Positions 1-8,350 of a stretch of 64,000 bases of DNA are shown here, piece after piece (the stretch's first letter is position 1; each line of letters opens with the position of its first letter). Origin of the DNA: a bacterium (GTDB lineage Bacteria; 4484-113; JAGGVC01); assembly GCA_039961635.1 (NCBI GenBank), contig JABRWB010000014.1:1-64000 (forward strand). Direction: 5' to 3'. Both the position numbers and the translations under genes were made by a program. The notes below the pieces were generated by a model that saw only the letters and a list, made by a program, of their open reading frames with translations, made no database searches and had not been told where the DNA came from.

Positions 1-1
1 G

Positions 2-355
2 CCCTGGTTCGAGGCTGCCGGAAGCTTCTCCGCTGTTTTCGGACTGACGTGGCGGATTGTGTTTGCCAGCCTGACCGCGTACCTGATTTCGAGCTTGCTG
101 GACGTGGAGTTGTTCGCCAGGCTACGCGCAAGGCTCAATCCGGGAATGCGCGTCGTCGCTTCCAATGCCCTTTCGACGCTCGCGGACAGCGTGGTCTTTA
201 TTGCGATTGCATTCGCCGGAGTGTTTCCGCCGGCACAAATCGGGATGCTTATCCTGGGACAATACGTCGTGAAGCTGGCCGTGACCGGCGCAAGCGTTCC
301 GCTGATATATCTTGTCCGGGCGACGGTGGAAGTCGGAAAATCAGAAACGGCCTAG
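2..355 (+). CDS. yhhQ: Queuosine precursor transporter, C-terminal part (VUT/YhhQ family)
   Basis: Only the last ~117 residues are in the window; the reading frame is open from base 2 to a TAG at 353-355. The visible part is strongly hydrophobic with about three membrane helices, and the stretch FASLTAYLISSLLDVELF is typical of the VUT (vitamin uptake-like) family, whose E. coli member YhhQ imports the queuosine precursors preQ0/preQ1. The convergent neighbour is queF, which reduces preQ0 to preQ1, so the context supports a queuosine role. The two stop ends overlap by four bases. Family assignment comes from recognition of the sequence; substrate is inferred from the family and the neighbour. 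Confidence 0.8.
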   Translation, partial: PWFEAAGSFSAVFGLTWRIVFASLTAYLISSLLDVELFARLRARLNPGMRVVASNALSTLADSVVFIAIAFAGVFPPAQIGMLILGQYVVKLAVTGASVPLIYLVRATVEVGKSETA

Positions 356-768
356 GAGACTTCCATAGGCTTTTCGCCGCGCACAACGGTGCAAACCTGG
401 TGGATGCCGCCGCGGACTTGGTAATCCAGCTCCATCCTGATCCATTTCGGCTGGACGCATTCCCAGAAATCGTTGAGGATGCGGTTGACCGCGTCCTCCT
501 GGTAAATTCCCACATTACGGAACGTATGCAAATAGTATTTGAACGACTTCAACTCGATAATGTTCAAGTCGGGAAAGTACCAGAGGCGCAACGTCGCGAA
601 GTCCGGCAGTCCGCTCCAGGGGCAGACACAGGTGAACTCCTTGGTTTCAATGAATACGCCTGTGTCCTGCGGCTGGTGGTCGTAAGGAAGCGTTTCGAGC
701 ACGGATGGGTCGATAAGCTCGACGCCGCCGATGTCGAACCTTTTGTCCTTGAGGGTTTTTATGTCCAT
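352..768 (-). CDS. queF: NADPH-dependent preQ0 reductase QueF
   Basis: 138 residues, the length of the short (YkvM-type) QueF enzymes. It reduces the nitrile of 7-cyano-7-deazaguanine (preQ0) to the amine preQ1 in queuosine synthesis, in the cytoplasm. The catalytic cysteine lies in CVCPWSGLPDF (about residues 47-57) and the QueF motif ELKSFKYYLHTFRN (about 72-85) is present. The ATG at 768 has no Shine-Dalgarno site; a TAAAAT hexamer lies seven bases upstream, suggesting leaderless transcription. It faces the yhhQ end. Other queuosine genes (queC, queD, queE, tgt) are not in the window. Confidence 0.95.
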   Translation of the reverse strand: MDIKTLKDKRFDIGGVELIDPSVLETLPYDHQPQDTGVFIETKEFTCVCPWSGLPDFATLRLWYFPDLNIIELKSFKYYLHTFRNVGIYQEDAVNRILNDFWECVQPKWIRMELDYQVRGGIHQVCTVVRGEKPMEVS

Positions 769-775
769 CGAAGAA

Positions 776-781
776 ATTTTA
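776..781 (-). promoter_or_regulatory. -10 box of a probable leaderless promoter for queF
   Basis: TAAAAT on the minus strand, separated by seven bases from the queF ATG. No Shine-Dalgarno sequence and no recognisable -35 box. The geometry matches eight other start sites in the window. Confidence 0.5.
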
Positions 782-792
782 GCGCAAACTGA

Positions 793-1623
793 CTATCGGG
801 CCATGGCTTCGAGGCGCTTGATGCGCTCCTTCGTGCTCGGATGCGTCGAAAACAGCGAAACGAGGGAGCCGCCCATCGCAGGCTGGACGATGAACATGTG
901 AGCGGTAGCCGGATCGGCATACGGGAACTCGGCTCGCTTGTTATAACCTTCGAGACGCGCGAGCGCATATGCGAGTCCACGCGGGTTGCCGGTGATTTTG
1001 GCCGCACCCGCGTCCGCCTCGAATTCCCGGCTGCGGGAAATGGCGAGCTGAATCAGCGTCGCGGCCAGAGGAGCGACAATCAGCATCGCGAGCATTCCGA
1101 GCAATCCGCCGCCGTTGTCCCGGCTTCCGCCGAACCAGAACGCCATGCGGGCAATAAATGTAATCGCCATCGCCATCGCAGCGGCGACCGCCATCGTCAG
1201 CGTGTCCCTGTGTTTGATGTGAGCCAACTCATGGGCTACGACGCCTTCGATTTCGTCCTGCGAAAGACCGTTAAGCAGTCCCGTGGTCACCGCAACGAGG
1301 CCGTGCGAAGGATCGCGGCCGGTCGCGAACGCGTTCGGGATGTCCAGGTCTACAATCGCGATACGCGGTTTTGGAATACCTGCAGCGCGCGAAAGCCTCT
1401 CGACCATTTCGTGCAGCGCGGGAGCTTCCTGCGGTGAAACTTCCCTTGCGCCGTACATTGAAGTCGCGATTTTGTCGCTATACCAGTAACTGCCAAACGT
1501 GAATATCAGCGCGATTCCGAGGCCGATTGCGAGGCCGGACTGGCCGCCGAAATACGTTCCCGCGGCCATAATGATCGCGCCCATCACGACGAACAAAACG
1601 AAAGTTTTCAGGTTGTTGAGCAT
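793..1623 (-). CDS. htpX: Membrane zinc metalloprotease HtpX (M48B)
   Basis: 276 residues. HtpX is an inner-membrane protease in quality control of membrane proteins. The zinc motif HELAHIKH (HExxH) is near residue 130, and the downstream glutamate motif SREFEADAGA supplies the third ligand. Two N-terminal membrane helices (about 5-50) and two more after the HExxH motif fit the family. The start at 1623 was chosen because AGGTG lies seven bases upstream; the longer open frame to 1848 has no site and is not HtpX-like. Transcribed alone from a candidate promoter at 1672-1700. Confidence 0.93.
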   Translation of the reverse strand: MLNNLKTFVLFVVMGAIIMAAGTYFGGQSGLAIGLGIALIFTFGSYWYSDKIATSMYGAREVSPQEAPALHEMVERLSRAAGIPKPRIAIVDLDIPNAFATGRDPSHGLVAVTTGLLNGLSQDEIEGVVAHELAHIKHRDTLTMAVAAAMAMAITFIARMAFWFGGSRDNGGGLLGMLAMLIVAPLAATLIQLAISRSREFEADAGAAKITGNPRGLAYALARLEGYNKRAEFPYADPATAHMFIVQPAMGGSLVSLFSTHPSTKERIKRLEAMAR

Positions 1624-1671
1624 CGAATTCACCTGCCGGGATTTGATACCCGAAAAACACCGCGCAGGCGC

Positions 1672-1700
1672 ATTGTTGGCCACCTTGTTACGGTGGTCAA
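1672..1700 (-). promoter_or_regulatory. Candidate htpX promoter with a dyad in its spacer
   Basis: On the minus strand TTGACC (1695-1700), 17 bases, then AACAAT (1672-1677). The spacer contains a perfect inverted repeat CCACC-N7-GGTGG (1680-1696), which would place a regulator between the -35 and -10 boxes. The -35 fits 5/6 of the consensus, the -10 only 4/6, so this is tentative. Confidence 0.35.
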
Positions 1701-1762
1701 CAGCACCATGTTCGGCATCCAGTGAGACGAGATTCAGTGGATTTCGTTCGACTTGCCGATCG

Positions 1763-2485
1763 TCAGCGCCCGATGCAGTCGGCGCCGCATTCGATTGAAT
1801 ATGTGACAATCGGCTCGCCGCTTGCCGCCGAAGGTTCCCTGACCGCATTCGTGATATGCGCCGCCGTGTTGTAAAGCTTGTATATCGTGTTTCGGTCGCG
1901 TTTTGAAGGAACGCCGTTCATCGCAATTGGATACATCACGTCGCCTGAATATGGCGAGTGCTGCCACAGACCGAGCGCGTGCCCCATTTCGTGAACCGCG
2001 GCGAGCGCGACTTCGCTTTGGCTCACCGTCCGCCCGTTCACGTGGGTCGGCAGCTCAATCAGAATCGGCAAAATCAGCCGGCCGCCCTGGGCTTGGAATG
2101 AGGTCCGCCCCGCCGCGTTGCCGCCGAGCGAGTCCACCCAAACGACCCTTACATCGCCGTTCGACGATTTTTCGGTTTGCGACACGTGATAGATGCCCCA
2201 TTTGTCCCCGACATCGTTCCAGGCGGTCATCTGCCTTGCCGCCGCGGATTCCAGCCCCGGGCTCCATCCGGAGACTCCTTCGCCGGATGCAATGTAAAAA
2301 TTCACGTTTGCGCCGACCGTGAATCTGACCACCTGGCCGTTCGTGGTGAAACCGTACGTGTCGAGTTGGTTAATGTCCAGCGGCTCAGGGGTCGGGCTTG
2401 TCGGACCACCGCCTCCCTTGCAGGAGCCGAGTGCAAGAAGAGCCAGCGTCAAAACAGCTAGATGGATTTTGGAAATGCGGTTCAT
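1763..2485 (-). CDS. Matrixin-family (M10) metalloprotease lipoprotein
   Basis: 240 residues. A lipoprotein signal (hydrophobic stretch ending LALGSC, cysteine about residue 20) is followed by a glycine-rich linker and a metzincin catalytic domain: HEMGHALGLWQH is the HExxHxxGxxH zinc site (about residue 180) and DVMYP shortly after is the methionine turn. It should be a secreted, lipid-anchored zinc endopeptidase resembling matrixin/astacin-type enzymes. The ATG at 2485 has AGGAAG about seven bases upstream; the longer frame upstream is not protein-like. Substrate unknown. No obvious propeptide cysteine switch is visible. Confidence 0.82.
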   Translation of the reverse strand: MNRISKIHLAVLTLALLALGSCKGGGGPTSPTPEPLDINQLDTYGFTTNGQVVRFTVGANVNFYIASGEGVSGWSPGLESAAARQMTAWNDVGDKWGIYHVSQTEKSSNGDVRVVWVDSLGGNAAGRTSFQAQGGRLILPILIELPTHVNGRTVSQSEVALAAVHEMGHALGLWQHSPYSGDVMYPIAMNGVPSKRDRNTIYKLYNTAAHITNAVREPSAASGEPIVTYSIECGADCIGR

Positions 2486-2660
2486 GATTCTGCTTCCTAG
2501 AAACAACGTTATTTTACCTCGAACAAGGCCAAACTTGAGCCAAATCGTGTGCGGAATAACCAAGGCTTTGACACTCGGCCGCTCTGCAGGCGCGCGTTTT
2601 TTTTCGGATTTACACTCATTTTGTAACCTGCAAGGGTAATAAGTGAATCCGGAGGTTGTG

Positions 2661-3956
2661 GTGAAGAAGAATTTTGTTTTTGGGGTCATTGGGGTTTTCG
2701 CGTTTTCGGCCGCGGCATTTGCCGCGGAAGAATACCCATCGTTCGATTTCGGCGCGGAAACCAGAACCAGGTTTGCCTACAACGACAACTACGACTGGAA
2801 CAACGCAAACCTGGACGAGCGGTTTCCCTGGCAGAGCAGGATCAGGCTGGATTTCAACTGGAAACCTAAAATCGGACAGCGCCTGGTGGTGCAGCCACAG
2901 TTCAGCTACTGGGATAGATGGCACGGCGATTTGCCTCTACAAGGCGACCAGTTCGTTCTATACCAAGCCTACTACGAAATCCGCGATCCGAAGAAATGGT
3001 CGTGGGAATGGAGAATCGGCAGGCAGGAGCTTGATGTGGAAGACGGCTCATTGGTGGGCGCGAGCTATTGGGACAATCTCGGCCAGACCTTCGACGGGAT
3101 TCGATTCCGCCAGCGATCCAACGAATTCGAATTCGACGTGTTCGCAGCACGACAGGGCGAATGGCGGGGCACCGGTTCCGAAGAAAGATTCATCGCCGGC
3201 ATTGCGGCCGCGACTCATCCGTATTCACCACACAAGCTATTCGGACATGTGCTTTACAAAGCGGACAGGCGCGATTTCGCGGTATCGCTAAACCCGCTTT
3301 CCCTAGCTAAAAGCTATGTTCCTGCCAAGGAGCTTGATCAATACACGATCGGCGGCGGTTATCACTACAAGCCCAAGAACGGCGTGGATGCAAAAATCGG
3401 CGGTGATTATCAATTCGGAGATTCGGCCGGCGCTGACATTGATGCGTACCGCTGTTTCGTCGAAGTATCCAACATGGCGCGCGAACCGGCGCCAATAAGG
3501 ATTGGAGCGCGGTATGAATTCGCGTCGGGCGATCCCGACTCGACAGACAACGACGTTCAGGGATTTTCACCCCCGTTCGCCGATTACTACGGCAAGCATG
3601 GAAATTCCTTCATTCTCGGCCCGCCGAACCTCAACGACCTTGCGCTTTTTGCGGATTTCAAGCCTCGGACGGATTTGACTATTCAGCCGGCTGTACATTT
3701 CTTTTGGGCCGACACGGTCCGCGGGTCCGTACATGATGCACGAGGAGGCGCTTCAATCCCTGCAAACGACGAAAGGCAAGGCAGCCGCGATCTAGGGGTT
3801 GAATTCGATCTCGATTTCAAATACCGGGCGTCCGACAAGCTTGTAGTCAATTTCGGCTGGTATAGATTCGCTCCTGGAGCAATGATCAGGGATTACACCG
3901 GCTTCGGAAACCACGCCGACATGGTGTTCGTGCAGCTTACCTATAATTTTGTCTAA
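2661..3956 (+). CDS. Outer-membrane beta-barrel, alginate-export (AlgE)-like porin
   Basis: 431 residues. Signal peptide (MKKNFVFGVIGVFAFSAAAFA) followed by a beta-rich protein of alternating polar/aromatic strands, with early GAETRTRFAYNDNYDW and ending in an aromatic-rich strand (VQLTYNFV), the usual barrel terminus. The pattern resembles the alginate-export family of 16-18 stranded outer-membrane porins; the substrate is not predictable. Start chosen at GTG 2661, five bases after GGAGG; the upstream GTG at 2643 lies before the site. A FecR-domain gene follows after 28 bases on the same strand, the same order as at 52.6-48.8 kb. Confidence 0.75.
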   Translation: MKKNFVFGVIGVFAFSAAAFAAEEYPSFDFGAETRTRFAYNDNYDWNNANLDERFPWQSRIRLDFNWKPKIGQRLVVQPQFSYWDRWHGDLPLQGDQFVLYQAYYEIRDPKKWSWEWRIGRQELDVEDGSLVGASYWDNLGQTFDGIRFRQRSNEFEFDVFAARQGEWRGTGSEERFIAGIAAATHPYSPHKLFGHVLYKADRRDFAVSLNPLSLAKSYVPAKELDQYTIGGGYHYKPKNGVDAKIGGDYQFGDSAGADIDAYRCFVEVSNMAREPAPIRIGARYEFASGDPDSTDNDVQGFSPPFADYYGKHGNSFILGPPNLNDLALFADFKPRTDLTIQPAVHFFWADTVRGSVHDARGGASIPANDERQGSRDLGVEFDLDFKYRASDKLVVNFGWYRFAPGAMIRDYTGFGNHADMVFVQLTYNFV

Positions 3957-3984
3957 ACCTTAAATTTGGACGGAGTTGACTCGG

Positions 3985-4662
3985 ATGTCGATAATGCGAA
4001 TTTCGAAACTAACGGTATTAACCGCCATTTTTGTTTGCGCGGCTTCAGCGGCGCACGCCCAGCCTGTCACAATTACGAGGATAAAGGGCGAAGTGCAGAT
4101 CAGGCGCGCGAATTCAAAAGACTGGGTGGTGGCCGAGCCGGATTTCACACTGGAAAAAGGCGACAGAATCCGTACGCTGAAAAACGGCAAGGCCGAGCTT
4201 CTATTCCCGGTAGGCACGTTGCTGATGATTAAAGAAGAAAGCGAAGTGCAGATTTCGAAGGCCGGAGATGGAAAGGGCGGCGGGTCGGTTAAGACAATCC
4301 TCGGCGCTGTCTTATTGAATATCAAGCAAGGGCTGGACCCCGGCTCAACCTTCGAAATAGACGGATTGTCTGCCCTTGGAGTCGTCAGAGGCACGGTGTT
4401 GCGCGTCGAGGTGGATGTCGACACGACCAGCTATTGGCATGGCTTTGAATCCCCTGTTGAGGTTTCCAACGAGCAAGGACGTTGGACAATGGAGGCCGGT
4501 ACAAATTGCCGCGTTGACCCCTTTGGGAAACCTATTCCCGGCGGATGCAGAACGATGACGCTTCCAGAGTGCATCAGGGAGTTCGCCATTGACGAAACAG
4601 ACGAAGCCTTGGCTGCCGAAATCGAGCGAAAACTGTCGGGTGAGATACCTTCGGATTCTTAG
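3985..4662 (+). CDS. Exported FecR-domain protein
   Basis: 225 residues. Signal peptide to about residue 24 (AHAQP), then a FecR domain (about 30-165): ITRIKGEVQIRR, GDRIRTLKNGKAELLFP, MIKEESEVQI and GVVRGTVLRVEV are its typical beta-repeats. FecR domains bind partners in the periplasm; in E. coli FecR passes a signal from an outer-membrane receptor to a sigma factor, but here there is no membrane helix and no sigma gene next to it. The C-terminal part (two cysteines, acidic helix) is unassigned. The FecR part is clearly paralogous to that of the protein at 48757-50784. ATG 3985 has GGAG nine bases upstream. Confidence 0.8.
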   Translation: MSIMRISKLTVLTAIFVCAASAAHAQPVTITRIKGEVQIRRANSKDWVVAEPDFTLEKGDRIRTLKNGKAELLFPVGTLLMIKEESEVQISKAGDGKGGGSVKTILGAVLLNIKQGLDPGSTFEIDGLSALGVVRGTVLRVEVDVDTTSYWHGFESPVEVSNEQGRWTMEAGTNCRVDPFGKPIPGGCRTMTLPECIREFAIDETDEALAAEIERKLSGEIPSDS

Positions 4663-4680
4663 CACATCCCAAAATGTCAA

Positions 4681-4695
4681 CACGGCTTTGCCGTG
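4681..4695. other. Short perfect hairpin upstream of the S1-like gene
   Basis: CACGGC-TTT-GCCGTG, a six-base stem with a three-base loop, 20 bases after the FecR stop codon. No T-run follows, so it is not a standard intrinsic terminator; it could be a weak terminator or RNA-stability element. Confidence 0.3.
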
Positions 4696-4776
4696 CGCCC
4701 GCGGTTGAGGTAAACTATTTCCACGCGCCGCAATTAAGCGGGTTGAAATCGCGGCCCGTGCTCGCGCGCGCTTTGT

Positions 4777-4805
4777 TTGCATTGCGAACGGCCAAGTGGT
4801 AAAAT
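4777..4805 (+). promoter_or_regulatory. Promoter for the S1-like gene
   Basis: TTGCAT (4777-4782), 17 bases, TAAAAT (4800-4805). The start codon at 4852 leaves a leader of about 40 bases with GGAG before the ATG. A weaker second candidate, TTGCCG (4688-4693)-N17-TAAACT (4711-4716), lies about 90 bases upstream. Confidence 0.6.
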
Positions 4806-4851
4806 AGTGCGTTTAGGGCATGTTCGCGTATTGTCGTCGGAGTGTGCGTTA

Positions 4852-6456
4852 ATGGTAGACAAGTTCGAAGAAATGCTGGATCGTTCGTTGGCCGAGGCCC
4901 ATACCGTGGGCAGCATCGTCTCGGGCAAAGTCGTCCAGATTAACGAAGAAGGCATCTTCATCGACATCGGATCGAAAAGCGAAGGCATTCTCCAGTACAA
5001 CAAGATTATTCCGGATGAAATTCCGGAAATAAACATCGGCGACACGATCGAGGCGAAGATCGTTCTGAAAAAGGAAGGCGTCTATTACCTTTCAAAAAAG
5101 GCGCTGGACTTCGAGCGCGGATGGAACAAGATCAAGAAGGATTTTGAATCACAGGAAATCCTCAAGGTCAAAATCACTCGAAAAGTCCAAAACGGCTATA
5201 TGGCGGAAGCCTATCGCGTCGCATCCGGCTTTCTTCACGAGAAGAACTTTCAGACACCCCCGTCAATCGGCGACGAAGTCGATGTGGTTATCTCGGAATA
5301 CAATCCCAAAACCAAAAAGCTGCTGTTTTCGCGCAAGCCATTGATCATCGCGGAACGCAAACAGCGGATGGAGGAGGAATTCCAAAAGATACATGTGGGA
5401 ATGGAGCTGGAGGGAAAAGTAGAAAAACTTACGGAATTCGGTGCGTTTGTAAGGTTGAACGATTACCTGACCGGATTGATGCACGTAAGCGAAATGAGCC
5501 ACGAGCATATCAAATCGCCTTCTCATGTGTGCAAGCTTGGCGACAAGATAAAGGTCAAAATCATCAGCATAGATCGCGACTCCGGCCGAATCGGCTTATC
5601 CCACAAAATGACCACGACCGATCCGATCCTCGACATCATTGAAGGTGAAGATTACGAAGGTAAAGTGGAAAACCTGACGGATTTCGGCGCGTTCGTTCGT
5701 CTGCCCAACGGCGTTGTCGGCCTGGTGCACATCTCCGAGATCTCGTACAACAGGTTCAACAAGCCCGGCGACGTGCTGAAAGCGGGAAGCAAAGTTCGCG
5801 TCAAAGTACTTAACGTCAACATACGCGACAGGCGCGTTTCACTGTCTATCAAGGCGCTTGAACAGGATCCATGGCAAGTAATCCACGAAAAGTACGGCTT
5901 GGGCGAACGGGTTGACGTAGTAATCAAGGAGCTGACCTCGGCCGGAATTGTTGTGAAGTTGGACGACCATTTTGAGGGATTTGTACCCATCTCGGAAATA
6001 GCCTACGAACGAGTCGAGCATCCTTCGAAGCTTTACTCTGTCGGCGATACGGTTAAAGCCCAAGTGATTAACCTTGACCCGGCGAAACGCAAAGTAAAGC
6101 TTTCGATCAAACAAACCTTGGACAGGTTTGCGCCGGAAGGCGAGCAGCAAGATGTTCGATTGACCGACGCCGAAGCAAAGCCGACCGGAACCGCCATGAA
6201 GCTCGGCGAAATGCTCGCGAAGAGCGGCATCGTGGCAAAGGAAATCGAGTCCGCGGATAAGGCGAGGGAAGATGACAAAACCGAAGCAGCGGCGCAGGAA
6301 GCTTCTTCCGAGATAGAACTAAATCGTCAGTCCGCTATGGAAGTCGACTCCGCAGTTCAAGGAGAGGTAGAAGAAACGACCGCTCCGGACGAAATCCAGG
6401 AGCCGGCAGCATCTCAAAATGCCGAAAATCATGACAGGTCCGGAAACGACAGTTAG
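4852..6456 (+). CDS. rpsA: Ribosomal protein S1-like RNA-binding protein (five S1 domains)
   Basis: 534 residues with S1-type OB folds at about 18-85, 100-165 (degenerate), 180-248, 264-333 and 350-420; each full repeat shows the G-xV-x3-x-FGAFV / GL-H-SE / V-V-ID pattern, e.g. GKVEKLTEFGAFVRL and GLVHISEISYNRF. It should bind mRNA on the 30S subunit and help initiation. The last ~110 residues are acidic, alanine-rich and probably disordered. With five domains it lies between Bacillus-type (four) and E. coli S1 (six). Start at ATG 4852 (GGAG upstream); coaE follows 40 bases later. Confidence 0.9.
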   Translation: MVDKFEEMLDRSLAEAHTVGSIVSGKVVQINEEGIFIDIGSKSEGILQYNKIIPDEIPEINIGDTIEAKIVLKKEGVYYLSKKALDFERGWNKIKKDFESQEILKVKITRKVQNGYMAEAYRVASGFLHEKNFQTPPSIGDEVDVVISEYNPKTKKLLFSRKPLIIAERKQRMEEEFQKIHVGMELEGKVEKLTEFGAFVRLNDYLTGLMHVSEMSHEHIKSPSHVCKLGDKIKVKIISIDRDSGRIGLSHKMTTTDPILDIIEGEDYEGKVENLTDFGAFVRLPNGVVGLVHISEISYNRFNKPGDVLKAGSKVRVKVLNVNIRDRRVSLSIKALEQDPWQVIHEKYGLGERVDVVIKELTSAGIVVKLDDHFEGFVPISEIAYERVEHPSKLYSVGDTVKAQVINLDPAKRKVKLSIKQTLDRFAPEGEQQDVRLTDAEAKPTGTAMKLGEMLAKSGIVAKEIESADKAREDDKTEAAAQEASSEIELNRQSAMEVDSAVQGEVEETTAPDEIQEPAASQNAENHDRSGNDS

Positions 6457-6496
6457 TTTGGCCGAAATGCTTAGGTTTTGGGTCAGGAGCTAAATA

Positions 6497-7135
6497 TTGA
6501 TTGTCGGACTGACAGGCGGAATAGCATGCGGTAAGTCGATCGTGGCTGACACACTCGAACGCATGGGAGTGCGAGTCGTTGACTGCGACGTTTTGGCCCG
6601 CGAGCTGGTTAGGTTTGGCACAGGGGCGCTCCAAAAGATAACAGAGGTTTTTGGCAGCAGAATTTTAAATCCCGATGGTTCGCTCGATCGCAAAAAGCTC
6701 GCGGACATTGTTTTTTCCAGCAGTGCCGAGCGAATCAAGCTTGAAAGCATTCTGCATCCGTTGATCAAAGAAAGGTTGCGCGTCGAAATAGACGAGTGCA
6801 AGTCCAGAGATGAGGATTTGGTGATTGTTGCGCCGCTGCTAATCGAAGCCAAGGTCACCGACTATGTGGATGTTATCTGGGTTGTGTCTTCGCCCATCAG
6901 GCTAATGATTGAAAGGCTGTGCAAACGAGACGGAATCTCCGAGCTGGATGCTCACAGACGGATAAACTCCCAGATGCCCGTGGAAGAAAAGATTAAATAC
7001 GCCCATTACATCATTGACAACTCCGGCACGATAGAGGAACTGAAACGGCAGGTGACTAGTACATGGGAGAAAATGCACAAGGAATTCGCCGCCGCCCGCA
7101 GCCCGATAAATGTTGTCGGCAGGGGAAGGTCATGA
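6497..7135 (+). CDS. coaE: Dephospho-CoA kinase CoaE
   Basis: 212 residues. Phosphorylates dephospho-CoA at the ribose 3' position, the last step of coenzyme A synthesis. The P-loop GLTGGIACGKS is at residues 4-14, DCDVLARELV near 30, and the lid region RLCKRDGISELDAHRRINSQMP is typical of CoaE. The start is a TTG at 6497 with AGGAGC six bases before it; no ATG exists before the P-loop. The last bases overlap the next gene (ATGA), implying coupled translation. The window also holds coaX, the first step of the pathway. Confidence 0.95.
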   Translation: MIVGLTGGIACGKSIVADTLERMGVRVVDCDVLARELVRFGTGALQKITEVFGSRILNPDGSLDRKKLADIVFSSSAERIKLESILHPLIKERLRVEIDECKSRDEDLVIVAPLLIEAKVTDYVDVIWVVSSPIRLMIERLCKRDGISELDAHRRINSQMPVEEKIKYAHYIIDNSGTIEELKRQVTSTWEKMHKEFAAARSPINVVGRGRS

Positions 7136-8274
7136 CAGGCGGCGCAGGCATAGAGCGACACTCCAAAAAGCTTTTCCTTCAACCATTTTTCATTGCGGCT
7201 GTTTTGTTCGCAGCATTGCTTTATCCTGCTTTCGCGCAGGATTCGGATGGACCGGATAACCAGGAAGAACTCACTGTCGAACAAAAGGCTATCCGCTGGG
7301 CAAGACCGGAGCTTTCATTATCGAATATTCGCGAGCTCATAGAGGAAATCGAGCTCAACGCAAGCAAATTCGGCGTGGATTCAAGCTTCGCCGTCGCCCT
7401 TATTGCGGCGGAAGCTAGCGTATTTCCCGAGCAGGCGTTTGGACGGCAATGGTCGAATTACATGCAGCTTCGAAAGATGCATTCGTACGACCGAGTGGAT
7501 ATCGAGCCGGTTTGGCTGGACTCGCCAAACGCGATAAGCACGATTAGATTCGCCATCGACCAAGTAAAGACGTCAGGCAAATACGCAGACAGAACGCTGA
7601 AAAGCGCGCTTGAAATCTACTGGATGGGACCTGACCGAAGTGCAAACACTTCGTCATTTGACCGTTTTTATTTGGTTTTCAAGGAAAAATATAAAGCAAT
7701 AGCAGCTGATTCGCATTCCTCATCTGAAGGCATGCCCATAATTCCGGACGAGCTCTCACAATTTCAAAGCAAATTGCCGAGAATGAGCGAATTGGATTCA
7801 AAGCTAAAGGCCTGGCCGATGGAAGACGCCTACGTGAAGGCCATTCTGAAATTCAACAATAAGCTTTCGGACAAAACGGCGTTGCTAATCGCAAGGGCTG
7901 TGCTTTCTTTTTCACACGATGCAGGGGTTGATCCCAGGCTGGTGATGGCCTTGATTGCGGTCGAGAGCAATTTCAAAGTGGGAGCGACAAGCCCCAAAGG
8001 AGCGATGGGACTGGGACAACTGATGCCCGCCACGGCAAAGTCCTTCGGAATCCGCGACCCGTACGAGCCAGTCCAGAACATATGGGTTTGTGTCCGTTAT
8101 CTCGAACGCGAGTTTTATCGTTACAGGAACCGCTCCAACAGCCTTGACCTTGTCCTTGCGGCGTATAATGCCGGGCCGGGAGCGGTTGCCAAGTACGGCG
8201 GCGTACCGCCGTACAAGGAAACGGTACGATACGTATCCAAGGTCAAATCGCTCTACAAATCGTTAAGCGGCTAG
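7132..8274 (+). CDS. Lytic murein transglycosylase with two SLT-like halves
   Basis: 380 residues. Signal peptide or anchor at about 15-36. The C-terminal half (about 245-375) is a Slt/MltC-type transglycosylase domain: catalytic glutamate in ALIAVESNFKVGA, then SPKGAMGLGQLMPATAKSFG and LAAYNAGPGAVAKYGG. It cleaves the glycan strands of peptidoglycan. The first half (about 65-190) repeats the same layout in weak form (FAVALIAAEASVFPEQAFG, then SALEIYWMGPDRS), looking like a degenerate second copy. The ATG at 7132 overlaps the coaE stop. Confidence 0.88.
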   Translation: MTGGAGIERHSKKLFLQPFFIAAVLFAALLYPAFAQDSDGPDNQEELTVEQKAIRWARPELSLSNIRELIEEIELNASKFGVDSSFAVALIAAEASVFPEQAFGRQWSNYMQLRKMHSYDRVDIEPVWLDSPNAISTIRFAIDQVKTSGKYADRTLKSALEIYWMGPDRSANTSSFDRFYLVFKEKYKAIAADSHSSSEGMPIIPDELSQFQSKLPRMSELDSKLKAWPMEDAYVKAILKFNNKLSDKTALLIARAVLSFSHDAGVDPRLVMALIAVESNFKVGATSPKGAMGLGQLMPATAKSFGIRDPYEPVQNIWVCVRYLEREFYRYRNRSNSLDLVLAAYNAGPGAVAKYGGVPPYKETVRYVSKVKSLYKSLSG

Positions 8275-8350
8275 CGGCCGGACCGCCAGTACCGACCTCG
8301 TCCGGACGCCCGCCTTGGAGACACGTATGAAAGTGATGATGGAAGGCGAT

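Noticed and set aside
49-792. Open frame of 247 codons overlapping yhhQ and queF
   Set aside because: Runs antisense to queF and out of frame with yhhQ; no recognisable protein.
2568-2573. Perfect TTGACA (-35 consensus) upstream of the porin gene
   Set aside because: No -10-like hexamer 15-19 bases downstream; the sequence there is GC-rich (CGCGCG).
8275-8350. Possible glycine riboswitch before gcvT
   Set aside because: The interval is only 76 bases and lacks the conserved tandem aptamer elements and a terminator.
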